Origin: Thuidium tamariscinum
Taxonomy: Eukaryota; Streptophyta; Bryopsida; Hypnales; Thuidiaceae
Reading direction: 5' to 3'
NCBI GenBank assembly: GCA_947034885.2
Contig: OX344751.2
Span: 8,432,001 to 8,496,000, forward strand
DNA length: 64,000 bases
Position numbers and translations under genes: made by a program
Notes under the pieces: model-generated
Databases searched by the model: none
What the model was told of the DNA's origin: nothing
Seen by the model: only the letters and a program-made list of their open reading frames with translations
Shown: one piece after another, positions 45,329-56,810 of the stretch
How positions within the stretch are numbered: position 1 is the first letter of the stretch
Layout of the letters: each line of letters opens with the position of its first letter

Positions 45329-48300
45329 GTGAGGGAGAAAAAAGACCTATTTCAATTACTAATTTTGGACATTCATAAACGCATTCAAAGGAAAATGCAC
45401 GTGCTCTAAAAACAGACAATGTAGGATTTGAGATCTCAAAACAGATTCAGGGTTTTTAGCCAAATGTTCATTTTTGGAAGATTTTTTAAAATTTATACAA
45501 AGGGCATGAAAAAATTAAGTAGAAAATGAGTGAAATCTAGCCAGTTTTGGGATCACTGCTTCTCACGCTCCCTACCACCATTGCTCAATCTCCAAAAGCC
45601 TTCATTGCACCCTGTTTTTGCAACTCACTGAAAATCCTTAAACCCTTGAACACAGAGCAGTTTCTACTTCAAAATATGCCAAATTCCAATCCTCAATTTT
45701 TGGAAAATTTTAATAATGAAATTTAGTGTCAATCGCTATAATTGTTATAGAAATTATGCCGTAAGTTTTTCCTCTCGATGAAGACTTTTGCCAACTAAAT
45801 TTACATTGTAGAAATCCCCCTCTTTAAATTGTATTGGTATATCATATGTGTAGGTTAGTTTTGGTAGTTCATGCTGAAATAGTTTACTTTTTGCAATTCG
45901 ACAATTTGGGAGATAAATAAGAATTTTTTTTATTTTGGTTCTTTAAGAGGATATTCCTAATTTTGGATTGACTCTTTCTAACCATGTGTAGATGTGTTCC
46001 TTTCTCTAATTTTTCTCAAAAAAAATTTATTCAAATTTTTAGAAATAGTTGTAAATAATTTTCTTAATTTTGACATTTTTCAAATTTTCCTAAGTTATTT
46101 ACAAAACTAACCTACACATATGGTACATGTTCTTGGTAAAAGAAAATCTTTAGCAAGAATAAACTTTTAAGGATCAATTAGTATAGTAACAATGGTTTTT
46201 TTTTTGGAGACTTGTATACCCTGTGTTGGCCTCATTGTATAAGTAAGGTTTTTAAGAGACAAACCAACGGAGGTCAAATTCTAATAGATTTGGAAATTTT
46301 TTACTAGAAACAAATGCCCTTAGAAACAAATGCCCTAATAGTAACACTAAACTTTAGTTTCAATTTAGCAATATTTGAATAGTAAAGTCAATAGTCATTT
46401 TCCATCATTATAAAGCATAATGAAGAATAAAAATAAGGTAAAAAAAATGCAATAGAAGGTAGGATTGATGTATTTGCATTTGCTTAGTTGAATAGAAGGG
46501 TGAAAAAATTGAAGTTCTAGTATGAAAATTTGGTTTATTTAGCCATCATATATTGAATCAAATAAAATTTCAAATAATTTTTTTAGGTTAATTATACCTT
46601 TATAGACACAAAAAGGGCTTGATAATAATACTTCAAATAAAAACAAATGTAGAAGAATAAAGAAGTCGGGGACTTCCTAAATATAAGACCTCTCATATCA
46701 TTACATCAAAAATAGACCCCTTAAATATCCTTTACTTTGTGTACTATATAGTCCTAATTTACACAAATAAAAGAGTATATTCAATTCAAATACATTGTGA
46801 TCAATAATTTTTTGTCACACCACATTCTATGATGTAATCATTTAGGTGACAAGTAGTGAAAATACTAGTACAACATCATGTGCTCAATTTTATATTGTGT
46901 TGTAAGCTAAAGGACATGGCCATCGAGTGCCTATAAGTGCATGCTATATGATTTAATATTTTCTCAATGTACCAGGTTGCAGAGTTAATAGTGAATGGCC
47001 TTTAAGTTTTGTCCAATAGGAACAACACTTTCCTCAATTTTATCCAAGACCTTAAGGTTGAATATGCAAAAAGTAGTTTTTTCCATCATGACTCTTTATT
47101 CTAGAATTGACATTTTTGTAGTGAATATAGTCATGAACCTTTCTTAAACCTTTAGAGGTTAAGGATTACATTCTATCTTGCTAGACATTTTAAAGGACAT
47201 TTCTTTGGACTTACATTGTAGTAGTTAGAGGAATCTTTCTCTAGCTTTCTTAGATGTTATGTTTGTCACTATGGTATGGTGCTCTAAAAGCAACCTTGGT
47301 GTAAAAGAGTGACCACTAACACAAAGGTATATTTTACTTCTTTCAGTGTATCAATAGTATACATTTGAGGAGGTGGTCATATTTAGTGACTTTTGCATTT
47401 CAACTTCAAAAATTTGCAACTAATTTCACAAAGGTTTAGAAAATATGAAATGACTTGAGTTAGATGCTAATTCCATTTTTCTTCCTACAAGATTTCACTC
47501 AAAATTGTTTCAAAGAGTTTAACTTCCCCCCAAATGCAATTCACACTTAAAAAATCACTTTAAGAGCAAACTACCTTAAACATCAAAGGAACATGAATCT
47601 AAAAAGTAGCCAATGGATGACTTCATTGTTCATTGTATGACAAACAAAGAATGCACCTATTGGTCCAATAATTGAAACAATTTTGGTAACTACCATGGTC
47701 ATTGGAGGAGCATTCTTTATAGATTAATGGACAAAGTGGCATGCTCACAACATTGATTTCAGTAAATGCAAACATGGTAGATGTAGCTAAGTGTATTGCG
47801 CATGGATTGTCATTGGCCATGAAATTTCAAAGGCCTATATAGGAACACTTCTCGCAGTGGACAACTAGGCATCCTCTAAGCTGTCCATTTCAATTGAACC
47901 TAGACTTGTTGGATGTAGTAAGGTAGAAGCACCCAAATGTAATAGGATTTATATATCAATACCTAGAATAAATCCTAAAGTAAAACACAAATAAACCCAA
48001 AGTTGAAATGTGGAGAATATGAAGTTGTTGCAATGATGTAGGCAAATTTCACCTTGGCCAATCTCTTGCAAGTGATTCAAACTTAAGGTCTATTGCTTTG
48101 GGATGTTTGGAAGATCTCTTATATGTTAGTCTACGATCCATAGTAGGTGCATCTATGCAGTTGTTTTTACAAATTCATATTATACTCATACAAGCTTGGA
48201 AAATTATGAAACCAATTTTATTGATCAATTCCCTAAACCATTTCCTACCACAAGATGTTAAATCCATTGTAGGAAGTGGGACTAGTAGGGTAAAACTTGT

Positions 48301-48959
48301 GTTATTCAAGGATAAAAATTAAAAAAAAGATCCCTATTTTAGGTTGTGTTTTGTAAATGTTCTTGGCTTCTTATTTTAAATTTGGAATCTCTCATTGCAA
48401 ATATGAATTCAAAAATAATGTACAAAAAATTAAATTTTTCAACATTTCACCCTTGGGTAAATCCAACCAATTGGTCCAATTTCATGGAATGGGTTTAATG
48501 GCCTCCTTTCCTACCAAGCACACATCATTTAAGGTAAAAGTATCTATTTTGAACAACCCCCCTTCAATGGCTTCATAGGTTGACCTATTGTGAACAACAC
48601 TTGGATGCACTATTTATTGAAAAAGATTCTCTATTTGCACCTTCCTGTCCAATCATCTCTCTTCCTTTATTTATTAGGGAGAAGTGCCAAAGCTAACCAT
48701 AATAGGTGAGTCTATGAAACTGGAATGGGTCCCAATGAAAAATCTAGGTTTAAATTGAATAAAATATTCATTTTTGAGGAAAAAAAATCCATATTTTGTT
48801 TTGCATTGTTCCTCATCCTTATGTTTGCACACATTGAGCTCAATTTCACAGTGAATTTCACAGTGAATTTCACACATCTTACATGATGAAATGCTTAGGT
48901 TATCCATTATAAGTACTTCAACCTTAATTCTACCCTTGAGATCTGTACATTGTGAAGAA
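45329..48959. repeat. AT-rich region made largely of dispersed-repeat fragments
   Basis: About 45880-46130 matches 22430-22680, about 47370-47570 matches 11110-11310, and about 47600-47710 matches 22210-22400. The minus frame at 47623-47820 includes DNPCAIHLA, and the plus strand near 48005 reads EYEVVAM; both faintly resemble Ty1/copia RNase H motifs, but on opposite strands and without supporting context. No gene is called. Confidence 0.4.
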
Positions 48960-49259
48960 GCATTAGATGAAATTTGAGGGCATAGGAAGACTGCGGGTTC
49001 TTAAACTACGGGAATGTAGTTTCTATCGTGGGAACATGAATCTAACGTGGTTGAGACATTGCCACATTGTTTATTTATTTATTTATTTTTAAATAAATAA
49101 AAATTTAAGATTTTTTTTCATATTTCAAGACCCAATAAAAAAAATTATTTATTTATTTATTTGGGTGAATGCCAACTTGACAGCAGCCAATGACATCAGG
49201 AACTATTTCGGGAATAGACCCGAAACGACCCTCTAGTGCCCTCAAATGTCATCTAATGT
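48960..49259. mobile_element. CATTAGA-type MITE, copy 2
   Basis: CATTAGATGAAATTTGAGGG at the left faces CCCTCAAATGTCATCTAATG at the right (one mismatch in 20). The interior has CTGCGGGTTC, GTGGTTGAGACATTGCCACA and a GGGAATAGACCCGAAACGAC block shared with the element at 51887-52202, plus TTTATTTATT runs. No target duplication is clear. Confidence 0.7.
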
Positions 49260-49610
49260 ATTACTTTTAGGTGCACCTCCCTTAACGGCTTAACTCACGT
49301 CAAGGCATCGGACTTGTGTACTGCAATGAAGTTGCACAAATCCCAGACTGCGCTAAGTTAAGGTCGGCCAACACAGGTCAGAAGTATGTCCTCTGCAGCA
49401 GCAAGAATGCCGCAGGTTGGACAGATGCTCCACTGAATGCATGAAGCTCGTGGTTCATCAGCACAACAAGCGACAAGGCCCCCATCGAGCACCATGTGCT
49501 CGGTACTTGTGTACTCACCTGAGAGTCCAGAATTTTATCGTAGTTTTCTCTACTTCTGCACAAAGGCCTGCTTGGATTTGGAGCAATGTGGTATCCACAA
49601 TTCCACATAC
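49260..49610. other. GC-richer unique stretch, unidentified
   Basis: About 350 bp of complex sequence, open in more than one frame on both strands (49378-49620 -, 49437-49709 +), sits between two MITEs. No domain is recognisable. It may be a captured or decayed gene fragment. Confidence 0.3.
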
Positions 49611-49613
49611 TTA

Positions 49614-49722
49614 GGGGCATTTCACACTATGGCCATCCAAGTTGAGAGGCCGTTGATTCAACCAATCAGATTTGAGAAAACCATGGCCTCTCGACTTGGA
49701 CGGCCATAGTGTGAAACACCCC
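49614..49722. mobile_element. Tourist (PIF/Harbinger-like) MITE, 109 bp
   Basis: GGGGCATTTCACACTATGGC faces GCCATAGTGTGAAACACCCC, with TTA at 49611-49613 and 49723-49725. It is the same family as 13147-13254 (shared TTTCACACTATGG and CAAGTTGAGAGGCC), with one change in the left terminus. Confidence 0.85.
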
Positions 49723-49725
49723 TTA

Positions 49726-50374
49726 GGGAGGGTGGACCACTCGGATTCTCACACTTTGCATTCTAGGAGGAGGATATGATACCATGTATACATATTGGTG
49801 TGTCCTATGCTTTGCCATAGCCAAAACAAAAGCTAAAGTAACTTTGTAAGTTTTTAATTGTTAGAAACTTCAAAATTTCATGACTTTCATACCGTACGTT
49901 CAAATGTCATGGAAAAAAGTCCATGCAGTCACGCACCCCTTCTAGCTAAGGGCTTTTCAACAATACCAAGACTGAGACCAAAAGATGTATAGTCTAAGAG
50001 ATTTCAATGAAACAAACAAAACAAACAAACTATATAACTTAACCCCTAAAGGATTGAGACCATTTTTTTTTGTCAAAACCACTAAAAATTGTCATTTTTG
50101 TTGCATTCGTCTATGAAAACAAATTTTTTTTTTTTTAGAATCTAATCGTAGAATCTTGTACTTAACTTGTTTGAGATCATGTGGCAAAGATTGAAAGATG
50201 ATTGGATAGATTGAAGATCAAAGTTATTTTTTCGAGAAGATGCTAAAATTGCCTAAAAAACAGTATTTCATAAGAAGTTTTTTCAAGGCACTAAGAGCCT
50301 GTTTCAATCTAATTCTCCAATCTGTAAACCAATCACTGCTCGTCCAATTAAAAAATAATTAAAAATAAATTTAA
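49726..50374. other. AT-rich spacer with a lone TTAACCCCTAAAGGA end
   Basis: TTAACCCCTAAAGGATTGAG at 50039 matches the terminus of the element at 2809-4009, but no partner end in the right orientation was found nearby, so it is probably a truncated copy. Confidence 0.4.
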
Positions 50375-50380
50375 ATATAT

Positions 50381-50426
<46 letters not shown>

Positions 50427-50444
50427 TTATTTTTTTAAATTTTT

Positions 50445-50475
<31 letters not shown>
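50375..50475. repeat. AT, CATA and ATTT microsatellites
   Basis: A run of ATACATAC, then about 30 bp of pure AT dinucleotides, then ATTT tetranucleotide repeats. It lies directly before a nested transposon pair. Confidence 0.9.
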
Positions 50476-50518
50476 AATTGAAAAATTGAAAAATTGAAAA
50501 AATAATTAAAAAATATTA

Positions 50519-51821
50519 CTACCCCCATCCCAAAATGATCTTCATGTTTAACAAAATATTATGGATTAAGGCCAAAAATAACATTTTAAAGTCCCCTTTG
50601 GATTTGTAAGCAAAGTTTGGTTCACTCTTAGTATCTTTGAAACTTTGAGTTTTAAAAACCTTTTCCAAAGTGTAATTTTAGAATATAGAAAAGTAGAATT
50701 TTCGAGGCATTTTCAAAAAGCACCAATAGGCACTTAAATTTTGAATTTGAAGTTGTTATTTTGTGGGTGAGGGTCATTGCAAGAAACACCAGTCCTATTT
50801 CATGTCACAATTTGAACCACTTTTTTGTTGTCTACAATAACTTTTGGAGATTAAGTCCAATGAAAATGAAATTTTTATTGAACATACCTAACTTGAAGTT
50901 TATTAGATCCCTTATTTTTCAGAAATTAAAAAAAATCATTTTATATTTTAAAAACATTTTCGTTGAGCGTCACAAAATTACGTTTATGGTTATCATTACG
51001 TTCGCAGTGTCTAAATTTAATGATTTGATGACGAAACTTTCATGGTCTATTTGCATAGGTGTAAAACCTACAAATTCCAAAAAAAAAATTTTAAATATGT
51101 TTTTTTATGTCCTCCACATGAGTACAAATTTTTTTTTTTGGCACGCAATTTTTGAACAATGGTAATGGTTCTAAGATCGAACTTTTGGTCAAATCTCATC
51201 AAAATCAACTTTCCTCAAATGGCCAATTTTTAGTTTTCCTTAAAACTGATTTTCCTATTTTTTACAAATTAAAATGTCGAAGTACTAATTTTCATGAGAT
51301 TTTGCACTTTTCTGGATTTCCTACTTAGAGATTTTTCCTATGCTTTTCCTTTCTAGGGTATATTCTTCTTAAAGGTTTATACATGAAACATATTTTTCAC
51401 TTTTTTAAAAACTTGTTTTTCTAATTTTAAAGTACTCCCGAAAAAAAAAGACTACGTTGCAAAACGCTACGCTTTTTGGTAGGTGTTTCTTGCAACGACC
51501 CGTGATTAGTGTGGGCCTAAGACCATGTGTGAACCTTTGTTCCACCTACCAAAGCTTCACCTCCTTCAAGTAGGCAACACTCAAAGAGACGCAAAAAATA
51601 CAAACAAAAAGTGTTGATTAACCCCTTTAGTCATTTCTTTTATCTTTTCATTGATGATTTTATGAATGGAAGGGAAATTATTACTTAAAGTTGTTTTGCT
51701 AGTCTTGGACAAGAATTAAAATCCAAATTTGACAAATTTTCATATCACAAAAGGCAACAAGAAGATCATTTGGGGACAAAAAATTAAGGCCAACAGGAAG
51801 ATCATTTTGGGACTGAGGGAG
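50519..51821. mobile_element. Stowaway-like MITE, inverted copy, interrupted by another transposon
   Basis: The left end CTACCCCCATCCCAAAATGA faces the right end, as complement, CTCCCTCAGTCCCAAAATGA, with TA at 50517-50518 and 51822-51823. Outside the nested insertion it is the reverse complement of 4206-4734 over its whole length. The right terminus is partly duplicated in tandem, with AGAAGATCATTTGGGGAC and then GGAAGATCATTTTGGGAC. It is split at 50770/51502 by a 731-bp element. Confidence 0.8.
50771..51501. mobile_element. TIR transposon with 4-bp target duplication GTGA, nested
   Basis: GGGTCATTGCAAGAAACACC at the left and its complement with one change, GGTGTTTCTTGCAACGACCC, at the right. 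GTGA stands at 50767-50770 and again at 51502-51505. The uninterrupted relative at 4206-4734 reads, as complement, TTATGGGTGATTAGT with a single GTGA, so the 4-bp duplication is directly supported. The 731-bp interior is not palindromic. A 134-codon frame (50761-51165) begins without ATG outside the element and is unlikely to be coding. A Sola2-type assignment (4-bp duplications) is one possibility from memory of that superfamily; it is not demonstrated. Confidence 0.8.
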
Positions 51822-51886
51822 TATTATCTAATGTGGTAGTCTCTTGGCCACATCAGATTGCTTGTGGAACAAATTTCAATAAGCTT

Positions 51887-52202
51887 CATTAGATGAAATC
51901 TGAGGGCATTAGGAGACCGTTTTGGGTCTGTTCCCGAAACGGCTCCCAATGCCGCAGATCCTCGTCAGGCCGACTTTTATGGAAAAAAAATAAAAATAAA
52001 AAAAAATAAAAAAAAATTTGGGGTCCTGAAATATGAAAATAAGTTCAAAAAATAAATTTGAAAAAAAAAAAATAAATATTACGTGGCAGTGTCCCGACCA
52101 CGTAGGATTCGGGTTCACAGGGCAAAAACTGCGTTCCCGCAGTCCGGGAACCCGCAGTCCGGGAACCCGCAGTCTCCTAATGCCCTCAAATTTCTTCTAA
52201 TG
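51887..52202. mobile_element. CATTAGA-type MITE, copy 3
   Basis: CATTAGATGAAATCTGAGGG faces CCCTCAAATTTCTTCTAATG (a few mismatches) across 316 bp. CATTAGGAGAC and GTCTCCTAATG extend the repeat inward. The interior has GTTCCCGAAACGGCTCCC, then GTGGCAGTGTCCCGACCACG, then two tandem copies of GCAGTCCGGGAACCC. A stub of another MITE type (TCTAATGTGG-AGTCTCTTG) abuts the left side (51827-51885) and recurs at 59890. Confidence 0.7.
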
Positions 52203-55059
52203 CTACAGTCTGGGAACTCGCAGTCTCCGAATATGGCCAAAAAATCTCTTGTGTTTATAACTTTCTCATTACTAATCCAAATATAATGAATTGAAGCTTC
52301 AAATGTAGATAAAAATGTATGCTTCTAGGTAATAAATAGTTTTAATTTTAATTTTGTCGTTTTGCAAAAGTTTTTTTCTACATTGACTTTTTACTACAGG
52401 ACTTTCTATGTTATAACTTTTGCTCTTGGGCACTATTGTATTTTGTTCTTACAAACATATTCTGCCAACTGTAACAACTGGGCATGATATTGAGGAGCTT
52501 GGCCAAGCGTGAGAGTTGAGTGGTTAAGAAATTGTATTTTCCTCCTGAATTTTTGTTTTGTAATTTCGCAATTTTACCAATTTACGTGACGGTAATGGAT
52601 GTTTCAAAATGAATTAAAAAATTTCCAACAATTTCCAAGTGACTCAATTGGGTGAAAATGAAACGAAAATTCCAGTTCCAACCAGGCAGTTCAGTTGTAT
52701 CCTACTCCCCGGGCCTGGCAGACAAACCAACGTTTTTCCAGTGCCAAGGAGTCAAGGACTTCTAAATCAAGTATGCTGCGGATCCCTCAAATCTATCGAC
52801 CTTAATTTCTGCACCGCCCCTGATGCGAATCTTCGCAAAGCTTGTAAATAAAGTATACTGCAATGATGTGAACCCAAAAAAAAGATGTAGAAGAGTAGGA
52901 GTAAGAATTAGAACTGAATGCCAGAGAAGAAACTAGAAATAGAAAGGAACAGAAAGAGATTGAAGCAAAAACTGAAGGAAGCTCTGCTAGATTTGATGAT
53001 GGGCTAAATTCAGTTGGGAATTCGAATAGACTAATGAACTCCCCATCTTTCAAGGAAACTCCCGCATCCATCCAGTGCAGTGTGCGAACTGAACTGCGAA
53101 CTGCTCTACGGAGTAAAATAGCAAATTATTCAACAACTAGATAATAATTTAAGCAGTCGGTCCTGGCTGTTTCGAGACTGTTTCGGGACTGTAATGAATT
53201 TCTGTAGAAATTCCATTGGAAGTAAGTTACGTCTCTTCTTGACACTGGTCCAGTAAGTTCAGCGTTTTTATGTACAGTAGAATCCTCATTTACTGTTGCT
53301 ACCAAATTGAGATTTGTAAAGATTGAAGGTGACCAACTGCACAGTGAGTTGCAAATGCCTCACTCACTGCTTGCTCCGACTGTCTGGTGAAACGATCATT
53401 GCAGCACTGCTCCGATCCACTTCTCTGTGATCGAAATAGAATAGTAAAGCATTGTCACACAATAGAGTTAATCGTAAAGTTGGTCCTGTGTTTGTGAATT
53501 GGTGTCAGAGGAAGACATAACTTAGAATAGTAGAAAACAAGTATGGCAGCTCAATCCAGGAAGAAATTTTAGTTTAAGGTTTGCTAATATTCTCTTTTTT
53601 TTCCTCTAAAATGATCGATTTGTTTCCTAGAATTTTGAAATCAATTCGGAAATGTTCGATTTCAACTGGCTTACTTGTCAGCAAATGCTGGTGTTCCCCG
53701 TTCATTGCATGGCAGGCACCAAACTCCAAGGGACCTTAGTTTTGGTGCTCGGAGGAGTTTCGTCGGACCGCCTTTTTCCCAAACTCCGGCTTCTGGTCCC
53801 GCATTGCGCACTCTTTACGATTAACTCTAATAGTCAAAAGAAATCAACTTAAAAAATTGTTCTTAAATGCGTCATTTGCACTTCCGAAGGCTGCGAGTGT
53901 GCCTGAGTGGCGGAGGTGTCGACGCTCTGAATTGAAGAATATCGGCACCATCACGTCGGAGACATGCCACGGAAGAAGCTGAAACTTCGGCAATTGGCCT
54001 TCAGGGAACTGGAAAAAAAAATCAGGCTTGTTTTTAAGTGTTTTTTCCAAGAAAAAATGTGGGTAATTTCATTGGAAACCGACAAGAAAGGCGAAGCAAG
54101 GTTGGTTTTGAGTTGCATTACAAGCGAACCGACACCCAGATCACCTTTCGTGACTGGACTAACACCCTTATCTACAAACATCCAAATAGATTGTTTCTAC
54201 AGTGGAAACACCCAAAACCGTGCAAATAAGGAATTCAGCATAGTTGGAGGCAGTGTTTTCTAAAAATGATATTTTTCTAGTATTAGCGAGTGAAAATCAT
54301 GAATATTCAAAAAAAAAATAGATTTTTCCGATACAGTATGTAATTTCTACAAATTTTCAAAGTGTTGGCTCCCTAGACCAGTGAAATTGTCCGATAGGTG
54401 CCCCCAAATTGAACCCTGCGAAAATCAGCACTCAGCCAACTAGATTCTCCTATGTGTCCTTCAACTGTGTCAGCTAATTATAATTACACATGTGGCGAAC
54501 ACATTAAGGAAAGTCTATTGACACAATTGGGTGAATCTATGGTCCATTCCCAAGGAACAGGTGCAAGAATGGGTGTTTTGCCCTTATGACACTTTTGAGA
54601 AGAAAAAAAATAACCCACACAAGCAGGGTGGTTTTTCAAAGAGAAATTATTAAAAACTGTCAATTTTGGTGAATGGGCCGAAACTGAAAGAATTTTTTCA
54701 TTTTCATTTTTTTCATTTTTTCAAATTTTTTTTCCCTTTTTTTCTCTTAACTTTAATTATACGAAAGTGTTAGTAGTAGATTATTATGGAAATGTGTGGA
54801 AAAAATTTCGGCCCATTGGACTAAGGTAAGTTTGCCTATGACAAACCAAGTGCCATCCAATCCATTACAAGCAAAATTATACTAACTGTGTATATACCCA
54901 AATCTGAAATTTGTTTCACTAGAAAATTTTTGCTTGTAATAGGTTGGCATGCATTTGGCTTGTTATAGGCTATTTTACATTTAGAACATATATTTGAATA
55001 AAGTAAATGTTATTACCAAAACTAAAGTTTAAAATGAAAAACAAAAATTTTACCTTATG
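52203..55059. other. Mixed region without a recognised gene
   Basis: From about 52620 to 54260 the composition is more balanced and several ATG frames of 60-99 codons occur (for example 53964-54263 +), none recognisable. GAGTTAATCGTAAAG near 53465 recurs inverted near 53814, hinting at a decayed foldback. Beyond 54300 the sequence is AT-rich. A word near 54570-54588 (GAATGGGTGTTTTGCCCT) is the complement of 44281-44298. Confidence 0.35.
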
Positions 55060-55805
55060 TAGATTGAAACATGCCAATAACGTTTGAGGTGAAAAAAGAA
55101 ACTTTCCTTTCATTCTTGTAAAACAGGGTCAACCAACTACAAGTGCTCTTGAAGTAAAATTCTTGTTCTAAGTAAAATTGTGCCTTTATGTAATACTATA
55201 GAATGCTAAATCTTGTTAGACACATGCATGTAAGATTTGAAAAGTAAAGGAGTCTACCTTACTCTAAATCAACTTCCATTACAAAGATGTCAAGTGAATT
55301 GGCAATATATACATTACTCAATTTTTCAAGATATCTTGTTCAATGAAAAGATTTTCTCTTTGAAATTTAAAAAAATATTTTCTATCTACGGGAATAATTT
55401 CAATAATCTTGAAAATACAAATTCAAGAAATAGGTGTTGTCAAATTTACAAAGCAGGCTTAGTAGAGTATTACCACTCTTCTTAGAATGAGATTTTTTTC
55501 TAATGGTAGTTTTTAAAATAAATTTTCATATTGTATCATATTAATTGCATATGTGCCAAATTTTAGGAGTATAGAGGATTTTAGCAAAAAAATGCCCACA
55601 TTGTCCAAACTACTTGGATTTTTTTCAAAAGCATAACTTTTGAACCACATGCATCTCAATAGAATTCTCTTACCTTTTTGCAAAGAGGATGAATGTCTCT
55701 ATCTTGTGACAAATTTAAAAAAAACATCCATTCATTTTTTTTATTCATCATCAACAATGTGAATTTTTATTGTTCCTTCAATGGACATTTAATCTTTTAG
55801 AGGTA
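55060..55805. repeat. Dispersed repeat B, copy 2 (uninterrupted)
   Basis: Collinear with 32340-33310 but without the CACTA-type MITE. It ends near TTTTAGAGGT, shortly before a lone TTAACCCCTAAAGAAC terminus at 55820. Confidence 0.5.
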
Positions 55806-55874
55806 GATATCACTAATTTTTAACCCCTAAAGAACCACTTGTCTCTTTGGGGGACAAGTTAGATTTCCATTTTT

Positions 55875-56806
55875 GGGTCATTGCAAGAAACACCGACCAC
55901 TTTTGTAGCACTTTGCAAAATTTGTTCTTGTCCAATGCTATAACTTTTGATTGATGAATCCATTTCCCAAACCAAAAAAATAATTCCTAGAATTTTTTAT
56001 TGCAATCATATTATATATTTTTCAAAAAAATTTAAAAATCATTTTATATTTAAAAGTTATTTTTGTTAATTTGTCACATTTTCAAGATTAGATTTTTCTT
56101 TTACTATTGATTGGTTTAAATTAATGATTTTTGGTTGAAATTTTTGTGGTATGTTTTTATAGTAGGTAGACATGTCCCTACCAAAGGACATCTAAAAAAA
56201 GATTATTTTATGACCTCTACATTAGTGCAAACAGACCTCCCTTGCACGCATACTTCAAAACATTAGAAATGGTTTTGAACTCATTTTCTTAGTCAAACCT
56301 CATCACCAAAAAGTCTTCTCAAATGGCCAATTTTGAACAAAACTAAAAATTGGCCATTTGAGAAGACTTTTTGGTGATGAGGTTTGACTAAGAAAATGAA
56401 TTCAAAACCATTTCTAATGTTTTGAAGTGTGCGTGCAAAAGAAGTCTGTTTGCACTAATATAGAGGTTATAAAATAATCTTTTTTTAGATGTCCTTTGGT
56501 AGGGACATGTCTACCTACTATAAAAACATACCAAAAAAATTTCAACCAAAAATCATTAATTTAAACCAATCAATAGTAAAAGAAAAGTCTAATCTTGAAA
56601 GTGTGACAAATTAACAAAAATAACTTTTAAATATAAAATGATTTTTAAATTTTTTTTGAAAAATATATAATATGATTGCAATAAAAAATTCTAGGAATAG
56701 TTTTTTTGGTTTGGGCAATGGATTCATCAATCAAAAATTATAACATTGGACAAGAACAAATTTTGCAAAGTGCTACGAAAGTGGTCGGTGTTTCTTGCAA
56801 TGACCC
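55875..56806. mobile_element. 932-bp near-perfect palindrome, same TIR family as 50771-51501, TSD TTTT
   Basis: The ends are GGGTCATTGCAAGAAACACC and its exact complement, with TTTT at 55871-55874 and 56807-56810, again a 4-bp duplication. The arms (about 55875-56330 and 56348-56806) are complementary over nearly their full length with few differences, leaving a spacer of about 15-20 bp near 56340. Arm sequence is related to the left part of 50771-51501 (for example AATCATTTTATATTT). No coding frame. A transcript across it would be an almost unbroken double-stranded RNA of about 455 bp. Confidence 0.85.
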
Positions 56807-56810
56807 TTTT

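Noticed and set aside
47623-48320. Faint Ty1/copia RNase H-like words (DNPCAIHLA on minus, EYEVVAM on plus)
   Set aside because: They are short, on opposite strands, interrupted by stops and without neighbouring reverse-transcriptase or integrase motifs; chance similarity is not excluded.
50761-51165. 134-codon frame, the longest in the AT-rich DNA
   Set aside because: It starts without ATG outside the transposon, crosses the insertion junction and encodes a low-complexity lysine/phenylalanine-rich product.
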